A program made the translations under genes and the position numbers. Shown one piece after another: positions 1-6,879 of a DNA stretch of 49,289 nt. The notes under the pieces are model-generated. The model saw only the letters and a list, made by a program, of their open reading frames with translations. It was not told where the DNA came from and did not search any database. The DNA comes from a virus. The stretch lies in the IMG/VR virus record IMGVR_UViG_3300031952_000026, positions 1-49,289 of that record; one strand, written 5' to 3'. Every line of letters starts with the position of its first letter. Position 1 is the stretch's first letter.

Positions 1-829
1 TCTCTTCTTCTGGCGTGTTGATTATTACTTCCGAATAGTCTAAGTTGCTAAATTTGATTAGCTGCAACTGCCGCAACTGCCGCAACCGCTCCAACCGCTC
101 CAACTGCTCCAACTGCTCCAACCGCAGCAACTGCTGCAACCGCTCCAACCGCTGCAACTGCTGCAACCGCTCCAACTGCTGCAACCGCTCCAACTGCTGC
201 AACCGCTCCAACCGCTGCAACTGCTCTTCTTTTACATCTCTTCTTTCTCTTGAGAACTGACCCATAAAATCTAACCTGCGGGCGTTCCAAGTTGGTGCAT
301 CACTCAACACAAAATTTGAGTTAGTTTTTTCGTTAAATTTCTTCAAGCTATCTTTACATTGAAAAACAACTATGTCATGTCCCAAGTGCTTTAATTCCTC
401 AATTTCACCGAATAAATATGATCTGCTATCATTTCCGAACGAATAGCAAATTCTCGCAAATTGCCCTAAATGACTATCCTCATTCACCAATTCTTTAAAC
501 CTCGCCCGATCAATAAAAGTGTAAAATTCCTCTGGAAAAATCCCAAATTTACTCCTTTCTCCAGACCTAATCCGCCCAAATATCCACTCAATGAAGTTGA
601 CGAGGTGGGTATTTTTTTCGTTGTAAAAAACCTGCAAGCCCAACTGCATAGCAGTAAAAGACATCGCCCCACCTCCACCGCATAAATCATAAAAATACTT
701 TGCTTTAGGCTTGATTTCCAGCATCTTGGCAAATAAATCAAGGGCAATTGAATTTTTAGAGCCTCGATAAGGAATGTGTATAATGTCCAGCTTCGGGATT
801 ATTGGCTTGCCAAATAAATCAAAATTCAT
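1..829 (-). CDS. D12-class DNA N6-adenine methylase, C-terminus cut by window edge
   Basis: A phage-type adenine methyltransferase of the Dam/D12 class, which would methylate adenine in a short DNA site and could protect phage DNA from restriction. Seen: the SAM-binding N-terminus with YRGSKNSI near residues 21-28 (motif X region) and DLCGGGG at 48-54 (motif I). The frame stays open to base 1, so the DPPY catalytic motif lies outside the window. Residues about 201-257 are an in-frame leucine-rich repeat of QLERL/QLQRL units, followed by NLDYSEV, the kind of sequence that precedes DPPY in this class. The ATG at 829 overlaps the stop of the upstream gene (ATGA), so it is coupled to the leftward operon. 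Confidence 0.85.
   Translation of the reverse strand, partial: MNFDLFGKPIIPKLDIIHIPYRGSKNSIALDLFAKMLEIKPKAKYFYDLCGGGGAMSFTAMQLGLQVFYNEKNTHLVNFIEWIFGRIRSGERSKFGIFPEEFYTFIDRARFKELVNEDSHLGQFARICYSFGNDSRSYLFGEIEELKHLGHDIVVFQCKDSLKKFNEKTNSNFVLSDAPTWNARRLDFMGQFSRERRDVKEEQLQRLERLQQLERLQQLERLQQLQRLERLQQLLRLEQLEQLERLERLRQLRQLQLIKFSNLDYSEVIINTPEEE
61..222. repeat. Degenerate tandem repeat coding QLERL/QLQRL units
   Basis: About 160 bp built from 6- and 9-base units of the type CTGCAA/CTCCAA-CCG. On the minus strand it is read in frame within the methylase as leucine every third residue, separated by Q, E and R. It also leaves the other frames open, so spurious reading frames appear on both strands. 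Confidence 0.9.
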
Positions 830-1098
830 ACTAAATTTCTAATTTGCTTTAACATTTTTACTAAATTTTTGTGGTACATTCTAGCTAAAAGCTTTTGCTC
901 GAATAATCCAATTTTCACATCAATATCTAATTTAACCGCTTCAATTTTCTTTTGAGAAACGCCAGTGCTTTTCGCACAAATTTTTAAACGATCTTGAAAT
1001 TCCTTGTTTTTATTTTCTAAATTTTGAATTATTAATTTTAATTCAGTAATTGTTTTTGCTTGATATTTCTTAAATTTTGTAAAATCTTTAGTTGCCAT
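826..1098 (-). CDS. Small coiled-coil protein of unknown function
   Basis: A 90-residue lysine-rich protein beginning MATKDFTKF. I chose this start over one 12 codons upstream because GGAGTGGAG sits just before it. The middle (ITELKLIIQNLENKNKEF) is predicted by eye to form a coiled coil. KSTGVSQKKIEAVKLDI resembles a short helix-turn-helix but is not diagnostic. It overlaps both neighbours by a few bases, so it belongs to the methylase operon. Function unknown. Confidence 0.6.
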   Translation of the reverse strand: MATKDFTKFKKYQAKTITELKLIIQNLENKNKEFQDRLKICAKSTGVSQKKIEAVKLDIDVKIGLFEQKLLARMYHKNLVKMLKQIRNLV

Positions 1099-1396
1099 CT
1101 CTCCACTCCATATATTTTTTGATATCATCCACACTTTTAATTGGAAATTCTAAATTCTGATCTGTAATTGAACCGTTTTGACTGCATTCCCACATAAAAT
1201 AACTCGCTAAACTATCGCCGATAATTTCATCAATTAATTCAACAGTTCTAATCAAACACTCATCATCAAATGCTTTAATGTGAGTTGGAAAATCACCTTG
1301 TAATTCTCTGATCTTATCGTTTAATTCCGTATATTTTTTTTCTGTGGTATGTACTAGTTCAAGTAATGCTAGCGCTTGTATTTGTATTTTAGTCAT
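1088..1396 (-). CDS. Hypothetical protein
   Basis: A 102-residue acidic protein starting MTKIQIQALA, preceded by a clear Shine-Dalgarno (AAGGGAG), which decides the start. An N-terminal helix with heptad spacing is followed by an acidic region and a C-terminus rich in D, K and W (DDIKKYMEWRDGN). The last codons overlap the start of the next gene. No family recognised. Confidence 0.6.
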   Translation of the reverse strand: MTKIQIQALALLELVHTTEKKYTELNDKIRELQGDFPTHIKAFDDECLIRTVELIDEIIGDSLASYFMWECSQNGSITDQNLEFPIKSVDDIKKYMEWRDGN

Positions 1397-1550
1397 TTTT
1401 TCTCCCTTCACTAACTTTTGGATTGATAATATGCTCAATATCTAAAATAAAAGAGCTTAAATTTTGCTCATGAGTAATAGTTTTTAACTCAATTCTGTGA
1501 GCTACTGCTTCTAAAGCTTTGGTTAATTTTAGTTTTATTTCGTTTTCCAT
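1389..1550 (-). CDS. Small hypothetical protein (53 aa)
   Basis: A short frame starting MENEIKLKLT and ending just inside the next gene's start, in the compact overlapping style of this operon. The final codons double as the Shine-Dalgarno of the following gene. No domain recognised; support comes from tight packing and amphipathic composition. Confidence 0.45.
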   Translation of the reverse strand: MENEIKLKLTKALEAVAHRIELKTITHEQNLSSFILDIEHIINPKVSEGRKND

Positions 1551-1562
1551 AATTGTTTTTAT

Positions 1563-1724
1563 TTATTTAATTCTCTTCAAAAGTTGACATTTATAGCATT
1601 GATCAATATGCAATTCGCCTGCACGCAAAAATCCATGTTCGTCTCGAATCGCTTCTTCAATATAGTGAATTGTAATCCAGATATGCTTGCAAAAATATTG
1701 TTTTATTAAAGTTTTTATTTTCAT
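1563..1724 (-). CDS. Small Cys/His-containing protein (53 aa)
   Basis: Starts MKIKTLIKQYFCKH and ends QCYKCQLLKRIK. It has one Cys-x-His pair near the N-terminus and a CxxC near the C-terminus, a plausible small zinc site. It fills the gap between neighbours with only a few spare bases. No family recognised. Confidence 0.45.
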   Translation of the reverse strand: MKIKTLIKQYFCKHIWITIHYIEEAIRDEHGFLRAGELHIDQCYKCQLLKRIK

Positions 1725-1729
1725 TGTTT

Positions 1730-1924
1730 TTATTTAATTTTTATAAAAAATAACTCAAAAACCCTTTTTGAAATTTCTTTGTTATTGTTACCCCTGACTA
1801 TCATATAATCCCCTTCTACCGCCGCACACTTACCGCCAGCTGTTGCGATAGCTTCAATATCGCCTTTGGTTAATTCAAAAGCTTGAACTATCTCTTTTGT
1901 GTGTATGCTAAGATACTGATTCAT
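1730..1924 (-). CDS. Hypothetical protein (64 aa)
   Basis: Starts MNQYLSIHTKEI. A glycine-rich centre (TAGGKCAAVEGDY) and a hydrophobic C-terminus are visible, but no known fold. Its start overlaps the end of the upstream membrane-protein gene, so it is probably co-transcribed with the dUTPase and helicase genes. Confidence 0.5.
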   Translation of the reverse strand: MNQYLSIHTKEIVQAFELTKGDIEAIATAGGKCAAVEGDYMIVRGNNNKEISKRVFELFFIKIK

Positions 1925-2366
1925 CTCTTTTAAATTTTACTTGAATTACTATCCCTAGTTCTTCTCTAAAATAATTTATAATTAAATAGTTATCTTGATT
2001 AACTACTAAATCATAATTTAAAGTTGCGCGCCAATCCTTTTTTTCTTTGTAGATTGTTGATAAAACTTTATTAAACTTAAATTTCCATTCTCCAATATAA
2101 ATTTCATTTGGAAAAGTTATGTTATTTTTAAGAAACCTAGCTTTTTCATCCATTGCCATTTTTCTAACTTCTCTAGCAGTTAGAAAATCTTTCAAAATTA
2201 GGAGCGGAATACACAGAATTAATAAAGTTGCCTGAGTTGCTGAATTTATGTAATTATTAAGCGGAAATAGGGCTGCTATTGCTAGAAATAAGAAATACAA
2301 CCAACAATAATTTGCTAAAAATTTTGATAATGTAAAAAGTGCTTTTATGTTTTTATTAATTTTCAT
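1908..2366 (-). CDS. Inner-membrane protein of unknown function
   Basis: About 152 residues starting MKINKNIKAL. The N-terminal third holds two hydrophobic segments (around LANYCWLYFLFLAIAAL and ATLLILCIPLLIL) that should span the membrane, followed by a soluble mixed alpha/beta domain of about 90 residues. An ATG 33 bases upstream would overlap the dUTPase gene. I prefer the later one because it follows that stop codon and has the A-rich leader common here. Function unknown. Confidence 0.6.
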   Translation of the reverse strand: MKINKNIKALFTLSKFLANYCWLYFLFLAIAALFPLNNYINSATQATLLILCIPLLILKDFLTAREVRKMAMDEKARFLKNNITFPNEIYIGEWKFKFNKVLSTIYKEKKDWRATLNYDLVVNQDNYLIINYFREELGIVIQVKFKRDESVS

Positions 2367-2379
2367 ATTTTTTAAATTT

Positions 2380-3048
2380 TTATTTACCAGTTGAACCATA
2401 GCCGCCTCTTGCAGTGTCTTTAATTTTTTCTACAATTTCCATTTTGGAAGGATAAAGAGGGCGTATTAACATTTGAGCTATTTTGTCACCTTTCTTAATA
2501 GTATAAGTCTCGTGTCCTGCGTTGTATAAAATAACTCCTATTTCTTTACGATAAGAATTATCGATAGTTGCGGGAGCATTTAATACCGTGATGCCATGTT
2601 TTAAAGCTAAGCCAGAGCGTGGGCGTAAATCTGCCACTGCGTAAGCTAATAAATATTCGTCTTCATCAACTTTGTTTTGGGCATATGTCCAAATATCGCC
2701 ATATTTAGTTTTATGTTGGACTGGCAACTCTAAACTTATACCTGTTTTAATAAGTATTCTGCCCTGCGGATATAACTCAACATCACAAATTTTTTGATCT
2801 ACAAAATTAGTGTAAATAAAACTATGATTTATTTCCAAACATTCAAATTGATCACAATACTCTGATAATTCTCCAGTGACGCCTCCGTGAATGCTTTCAT
2901 ATATTTTAGCTTCTCCTTGCTCTTCACAATCTTCTAAAAATTTATCACAAAAACCATCAGCAAATAGATCATATAAATCGCCTTCATTTGCCTTCTCTGG
3001 TGCTTTTGCTGTTTTAGTCAGTAATTTTACTTTGAATGGTATTGTCAT
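2380..3048 (-). CDS. dut: dUTPase (deoxyuridine 5'-triphosphate nucleotidohydrolase)
   Basis: Hydrolyses dUTP to dUMP and pyrophosphate, keeping uracil out of phage DNA and feeding thymidylate synthesis. All trimeric dUTPase motifs are visible in the 222 residues: DLYDLFA near 24-30 (motif 1), PRSGLA 143-148 (motif 2), APATIDNSYRKEI 158-170 with catalytic Asp and Tyr (motif 3), GDKIAQMLI 187-195 (motif 4) and RGGYGSTG 214-221 (motif 5). It is about 70 residues longer than the usual 150. The extra acidic, Cys-containing segment lies at about 31-90, between motifs 1 and 2. It sits in a leftward operon with the helicase. Confidence 0.95.
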   Translation of the reverse strand: MTIPFKVKLLTKTAKAPEKANEGDLYDLFADGFCDKFLEDCEEQGEAKIYESIHGGVTGELSEYCDQFECLEINHSFIYTNFVDQKICDVELYPQGRILIKTGISLELPVQHKTKYGDIWTYAQNKVDEDEYLLAYAVADLRPRSGLALKHGITVLNAPATIDNSYRKEIGVILYNAGHETYTIKKGDKIAQMLIRPLYPSKMEIVEKIKDTARGGYGSTGK

Positions 3049-3074
3049 TTTTTGTTTAATTTAAGTTAATAAAG

Positions 3075-3137
3075 TTAATTTCTTTTATCGTTAATTTCTT
3101 TCAAAACTTTCGCTAAAATATCTTTTATTGATTCCAT
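3075..3137 (-). CDS. Possible 20-residue peptide
   Basis: A short frame (MESIKDILAKVLKEIN...) begins at the helicase stop codon and ends before the dUTPase start. It reads as one amphipathic helix. It may be a real leader or small protein, or only filler; there is no family evidence. Confidence 0.25.
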   Translation of the reverse strand: MESIKDILAKVLKEINDKRN

Positions 3138-4433
3138 TTATAAGCCATCAATTTCAGTAAAACGACCGTGCTTGCCGTTAAATTCAATACCTACTTCACC
3201 AGTTCTGCCGTGCCTATTTTTTGCAACAATAAGTTTTCCACTTTCTGAAAAATAACTTTCAGTCTTGTCTTCACAACGATCACGATGTAAAATTATTGCA
3301 ACATCTGCATCCTCTTCAATTCCGCCAGAGCTTTTAAAATCATTAATTGTTGGTTCTTGATTGCTTCCTTCAACTGCTTTACGATTGATTTGTGCTAGAG
3401 CTAAAATTCCAACATCATATTGCTTTGCTAGAGCTTTGAGCATAGTAGTATTTTCTTTAATTATTGAAGCCTCATTTTTCCACTTAGTGTCATCGCCCTT
3501 GATTATTTGCACATAATCAACAATAACTAGATCAACTGGCTGTTTTTCAATTTGATTCTTTATAATTCTAGCAATTTGACTAATTCTTAAATAAGAGCTA
3601 TCATTTGTAAAAATTTGCATTGCTGCTAATTCTTTTTTAGCTCTTTGAACATCTTGAAGCTCGTCTTGCCGCAAAATATTTCTTCCAATTTTCCAAGCTT
3701 CAACACTGCTAAGATTCGATAAGAATTTCAAAATCACATTTCTTTTATCAACTTCTAGTGAAATAAATAGACATTTTTTACCTCTTTTGCTTGCGTTTAA
3801 GATTATGTTTTGAGCTACTGAGGTCTTGCCTACGGAGGGTCTAGCTCCAATTATTACTAGTTGTTGATTATGAATACCGCCATTCAAAATATTATCTAAT
3901 TTAGAAAATCCTGTTGGCGTAAATTTTTCAGATAAACCAGTCGCTAAATCCGTTTCTAATTCATCTAATAATTCTTTGATATGTTGGGTCTTTTTCTTCG
4001 GTTCTTGAATAGCTAAACCAGCTAATTCATTCTCAAGATTAGCGGCAATATTATCAAATTCTTTATCATTCAAAGCTTCCAAAGAATTTGTTAGTAAAAT
4101 ATGCAATTCTCTTTTTTGCCAAAGCTCAATCATATGATAAGCGTAGTCCCTAATGTCTATAACTCCAGTTGCTTTTGATATTAAAGTTGAAAGATATAAA
4201 ACTCCGCCCGATTCAGATATTATTTCGTTATTTTCAAAAAATTGTTTTAGAGTAACTTCATTTGAAACTCCACCAATTGCAACTTCAATAAGCCTTCTCC
4301 AAACAACTTTATTTTGAACAAAATAAAAATGCTCTTCTCTAAGCAGATCAGCTATTGAACTAGCGTATGCGTTATTCATTATGATCGTGCCTAAAATTAT
4401 TTGTTCTGCTTCTAAATTTGTATATTTTTCCAT
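3138..4433 (-). CDS. dnaB: Replicative DNA helicase, DnaB family
   Basis: Hexameric 5'-3' helicase that unwinds the replication fork and recruits primase. About 431 residues starting MEKYTNLEAEQIILG. The N-terminal DnaB domain covers about 1-100; the RecA-like domain starts near 172 (TPTGFSKLDNILNGG). Walker A is GARPSVGKTS (196-205), Walker B VIVDYVQII with Asp near 306, and the C-terminal arginine region is IILHRDR. I chose this Met because it follows the upstream gene's stop. The gene lies directly after the replisome-organiser-like gene, so the pair probably forms the phage initiation complex. Confidence 0.95.
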   Translation of the reverse strand: MEKYTNLEAEQIILGTIIMNNAYASSIADLLREEHFYFVQNKVVWRRLIEVAIGGVSNEVTLKQFFENNEIISESGGVLYLSTLISKATGVIDIRDYAYHMIELWQKRELHILLTNSLEALNDKEFDNIAANLENELAGLAIQEPKKKTQHIKELLDELETDLATGLSEKFTPTGFSKLDNILNGGIHNQQLVIIGARPSVGKTSVAQNIILNASKRGKKCLFISLEVDKRNVILKFLSNLSSVEAWKIGRNILRQDELQDVQRAKKELAAMQIFTNDSSYLRISQIARIIKNQIEKQPVDLVIVDYVQIIKGDDTKWKNEASIIKENTTMLKALAKQYDVGILALAQINRKAVEGSNQEPTINDFKSSGGIEEDADVAIILHRDRCEDKTESYFSESGKLIVAKNRHGRTGEVGIEFNGKHGRFTEIDGL

Positions 4434-4437
4434 AAAT

Positions 4438-5205
4438 TTAATATTTAAATTCAAGATCATTAGTTCCTAGTTCCGAAGATATTTTTTGTTTTATTTCATC
4501 TCTGGAGATTTGAGATAAATCTTTTAATGCGTAATAATCCTCTTTTTTGTCAAAATATAAAGCTGCCTTATTTGAGCCAGAGACGATAATCTTTGTTATC
4601 AATGTACTCTTAGCTATTTTATTCACAAAATCGCATAATGGTTGATTTGTGTTCTGTTTTGGGGTATTTGGATTGTCTATTATTTTATTTTCCCAAGTTA
4701 TTAGTTTTTGTTTCCAATTTTTTACTTGATTATTCTTAGCATCTTTCCAATTTCCAGTTTCGTAGTAATCAAAGAATTTTTTTGGATCAACGCCATTTTT
4801 TCTTTCTTCGCAATAATTTTTTATTTCTTCAAAAGTAGGTTTTCTAAAACCTTTAGGTTTTTCTTTCTTATTCTTATTATCACTATCATTATCATTATCA
4901 TTATCATTCTCTGCTAAGTTTGCTACCTTTTGCTTGCATTTGCTAGCATTTGCTACCTTTTGCTTACCACCCTTTGAACCCGCTAATTTTCTAGCTTCGC
5001 AGACATTATTATATTTTATTCCGTCTCTTTTAAATTGATTTAAAAACGGAGTTGTTGCCATCTCCATCGCAAAATCTAACTCTTGAAGTTCTCCAGTTTT
5101 TTTAAAATAATAAAGAATTTTAATGAATTTTCCAGCTTGTTCGTCAGTCATTTTTTCTAAAATAACTAAGCTGTCTTGATGTAATATGAATGATTTTTGT
5201 GGCAT
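4438..5205 (-). CDS. Replisome organiser-like protein (DUF6291-type N-terminus)
   Basis: A 255-residue protein just upstream of dnaB, in the position of a phage replication initiator or helicase loader. The N-terminus (KSFILHQDSLVILEKMTDEQ) matches the DUF6291 pattern. The region KPTFEEIKNYCEERKNGVDP to VKNWKQKLITWE is a domain common in phage replication proteins. Between them lies a low-complexity linker with four or more Asn-Asp repeats, coded by ATCATT repeats on the plus strand. It is the first gene behind the leftward promoter and structured leader at 5206-5308. The role is inferred from domain and position. Confidence 0.75.
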   Translation of the reverse strand: MPQKSFILHQDSLVILEKMTDEQAGKFIKILYYFKKTGELQELDFAMEMATTPFLNQFKRDGIKYNNVCEARKLAGSKGGKQKVANASKCKQKVANLAENDNDNDNDSDNKNKKEKPKGFRKPTFEEIKNYCEERKNGVDPKKFFDYYETGNWKDAKNNQVKNWKQKLITWENKIIDNPNTPKQNTNQPLCDFVNKIAKSTLITKIIVSGSNKAALYFDKKEDYYALKDLSQISRDEIKQKISSELGTNDLEFKY

Positions 5206-5232
5206 GATGACCTTAATATTTAATATTATATT

Positions 5233-5274
5233 CTCGAAACAAGGCAGGGAAAGGTTTCGAGGACTTTCCCCTTG
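5233..5274 (-). promoter_or_regulatory. Structured 5' leader of the replication operon, possible H-type pseudoknot
   Basis: Two complementary pairs interleave: CTCGAAAC (5233-5240) with GTTTCGAG (5254-5261), and GGGAAAG (5247-5253) with CTTTCCC (5264-5270). The second is extendable by CAAG (5240-5243) with CTTG (5271-5274). Interleaved arms define an H-type pseudoknot or two exclusive hairpins. The block is clearly GC-richer than its surroundings and lies between the promoter at 5280-5308 and the ATG at 5205, so it is probably a transcribed leader. Ligand or protein partner unknown. Confidence 0.6.
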
Positions 5275-5279
5275 GGACC

Positions 5280-5308
5280 AGCATAAATTATCTATAAATT
5301 ACTATCAA
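5280..5308 (-). promoter_or_regulatory. Leftward sigma70-like promoter for the replication operon
   Basis: Read on the minus strand: TTGATA (5308-5303), a 17-base spacer, TATGCT (5285-5280). Transcription would start near 5273, at the edge of the pseudoknot region, and run into the replisome-organiser, helicase and dUTPase genes. Confidence 0.55.
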
Positions 5309-5345
5309 ATATTTACCTAAATCTTATCTAAAATAATACACTTAG

Positions 5346-5630
5346 TTGTTTGATTTTGATACACTATTAATTTCTTGGCGTCGTGAAAATGCTTGGTGGT
5401 TTTCCGTGGTAGATATTGTTGAAGCTGTTGCAGAAACATCTAGACCAGAAACATATTGGACAGATTTAAAGAGGAAGCTTGATAAAGAAGGCTTTTCTGA
5501 GTTACACGATAAAATCGTGAAACTGAAAATGGCTTCACCTAAAGACGGAAAAATGTATTCAACAGATTGCGCTGATACAGAAACACTTTTTCGTTTAATT
5601 CAATCTATTCCATCTCCAAAAGAAGGGTAA
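5346..5630 (+). pseudogene. Truncated DinD/Bro-N-type antirepressor remnant
   Basis: A 94-residue rightward frame within a leftward region. WWFSVVDIVEAVAETSRPETYWTDLKRKL, KMYSTDCADTETLFRLIQSIPSPK and the general order match the N-terminal Bro-N domain of DinD-like phage antirepressors. In complete members the domain continues well beyond the SPK motif; here it stops two residues later. The only in-frame start is TTG at 5346 and no Shine-Dalgarno is seen. I read it as a broken gene left by rearrangement, though a short expressed Bro-N domain cannot be excluded. Confidence 0.65.
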
Positions 5631-5662
5631 AAATAGGAGTTTTCGGCGGGTTCTCGGTGGCA

Positions 5663-5706
5663 TAAAGTTTAACTAAAGTTTAACTAAAGTTTAGATAAAG
5701 TTATAA
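5663..5706. repeat. Four tandem 11-bp iteron-like repeats
   Basis: Two exact copies of TAAAGTTTAAC (5663-5673, 5674-5684), then TAAAGTTTAGA (5685-5695) and TAAAGTTATAA (5696-5706), head to tail at an 11-bp period, about one helical turn. They follow a short GC-richer stretch and overlap the end of the leftward Cys-rich gene. They could be a protein-binding array such as replication iterons or an operator. Confidence 0.7.
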
Positions 5707-5901
5707 GCTTTTATCGTATTTTGTGTGTTTGTGATCTTTGGGTTTTGTTGCCTTTGTTTCGTTGTCTGATTTTTTTTGGCAACTGTAGCAATATAAGGGA
5801 TAAGGTAAATTGTAGTTGCATTTGTAGACCTCTTCATTGTAAGATCTACTGATGCAATAATGCTTGTTGTTTTTAGTTTGGTTAAAATCTTTGCCGCTCA
5901 T
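5701..5901 (-). CDS. Small Cys-rich protein (66 aa)
   Basis: Starts MSGKDFNQTKNNKHYCIS. The centre YCYSCQKKSD holds a CxxC, with two further Cys upstream, suggesting a zinc ribbon or zinc-stabilised fold. The tail is basic and His-rich. Its ATG overlaps the stop of the YopX-like gene (TAATG). No named family. Confidence 0.5.
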   Translation of the reverse strand: MSGKDFNQTKNNKHYCISRSYNEEVYKCNYNLPYPLYCYSCQKKSDNETKATKPKDHKHTKYDKSL

Positions 5902-6335
5902 TATTTTAATAAATTTGGGTTTTCAAAAATATTTCCAATTATTTCGTAATTTATAGAACCCTCTTTGTTGCCAATAGCAACAAGCTTAGCAAAATTAACA
6001 AAATTGATTACATCATCAAAAATTGACTCAACTTCAAAACCAAAACATCCATTTTTAAAAATTATCTCAAAATCGTTTCCAAATCCATCTGTAATAATAT
6101 CCCCCTCATAAATATAATTCAAGCCATTCTTGTCTTTTACGCTTGTGCATTGCTGAATAACATATTGCCCTTTATCTACTTCAGATAAACCAGAGCCGTT
6201 TTTATCATCATAAAAGTATCTTATCCCGCCATTTTGGTCTATAAGAATAATATCAATCGAGGGAGTATACTTTTCTTCGTTATGAAACTCGTTGCAATAT
6301 ATATTCCAAGCCCTAAATTTTATTTCTCTTTGCAT
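5901..6335 (-). CDS. YopX family protein
   Basis: Matches the YopX family found in many phages: MQREIKFRAWN at the N-terminus, the central CTSVKDKNGLNYIYEGDII and the ending YEIIGNIFENPNLL are the family's diagnostic blocks in the right order. The biochemical role of YopX proteins is unknown. I chose the ATG after GGAGGG rather than one six codons earlier. It is one base downstream of the preceding small gene and overlaps the next. Confidence 0.85.
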   Translation of the reverse strand: MQREIKFRAWNIYCNEFHNEEKYTPSIDIILIDQNGGIRYFYDDKNGSGLSEVDKGQYVIQQCTSVKDKNGLNYIYEGDIITDGFGNDFEIIFKNGCFGFEVESIFDDVINFVNFAKLVAIGNKEGSINYEIIGNIFENPNLLK

Positions 6336-6336
6336 G

Positions 6337-6480
6337 TTATCCCTCCAAGACAAAATGATTAGCCCTAGTTTCTTGAGCTAGTTTAAAATTTTCCTCAAAG
6401 TCTCCCTCCATTTGTGCTATCAGATACAAATCTTTATAAGTTAACGGCTCTGGTGTTAGTTTAATTGTTTTTTTTGTCAT
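6337..6480 (-). CDS. Small hypothetical protein (47 aa)
   Basis: Starts MTKKTIKLTPEPLTYKDLYL and ends just before the YopX start. Its last codons form the GGAGGG Shine-Dalgarno for YopX. Its ATG overlaps the stop of the upstream gene (TAATG). Mostly one acidic helix; no family recognised. Confidence 0.5.
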   Translation of the reverse strand: MTKKTIKLTPEPLTYKDLYLIAQMEGDFEENFKLAQETRANHFVLEG

Positions 6481-6788
6481 TAATTCTTGCATATTTTTGC
6501 TTTAATTTTTGTTTTAATATTATCGGGTAGCGATTCAAATAAATTAACTAAACACTCTATTTCTTGTAGCTCCCCAATTTTTTCTGATAATTTGTAGAAA
6601 TTATAATCTGGAACGCTATCAATTAAAGCCGAGGCAATATAAACCTCAGAATTGTCTTTAGTTGTAATAAATTTTTTTATAATTTTTGATTTTTGCGATA
6701 AATTAAGTTTATTAATGACATAATCTTTAAAATAATTGTTGGATTTTATAAAGATTCTTAATGATTTAACTGCTGTTGAAGCTTTCAT
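6480..6788 (-). CDS. Hypothetical helical protein (102 aa)
   Basis: Starts MKASTAVKSLRIFIKS. It appears all-helical, with a basic first half and a conserved-looking end (LVNLFESLPDNIKTKIKAKI). It overlaps the downstream gene by four bases. No family recognised. Confidence 0.5.
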   Translation of the reverse strand: MKASTAVKSLRIFIKSNNYFKDYVINKLNLSQKSKIIKKFITTKDNSEVYIASALIDSVPDYNFYKLSEKIGELQEIECLVNLFESLPDNIKTKIKAKICKN

Positions 6789-6795
6789 ATAAATT

Positions 6796-6879
6796 TTATC
6801 TGATTAATAAATAAAATGCGCTTGCTATAAAAAAAGTAAGCACAATAATTTCTAAAATATCCCAAATTTTTATTTTCAT
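6796..6879 (-). CDS. Single-span membrane micropeptide (27 aa)
   Basis: Starts MKIKIWDILEIIVL and continues as one hydrophobic helix (VLTFFIASAFYLLI) ending in Arg. Its ATG overlaps the stop of the pentapeptide-repeat gene. Small one-helix membrane peptides are common in phage early regions; function unknown. Confidence 0.4.
   Translation of the reverse strand: MKIKIWDILEIIVLTFFIASAFYLLIR

Noticed and set aside
45-290. Open frames on both strands reading Cys/Asn/Arg or Ala/Val repeats
   Set aside because: They are other frames of the methylase repeat; the frame from the ATG at 829 is continuous and carries methylase motifs.
5240-5280. tRNA or tmRNA 3' end (TTCGA loop, CCA nearby) or an att site
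   Set aside because: No acceptor or anticodon stems can be built; the segment is better explained by the two interleaved stems.
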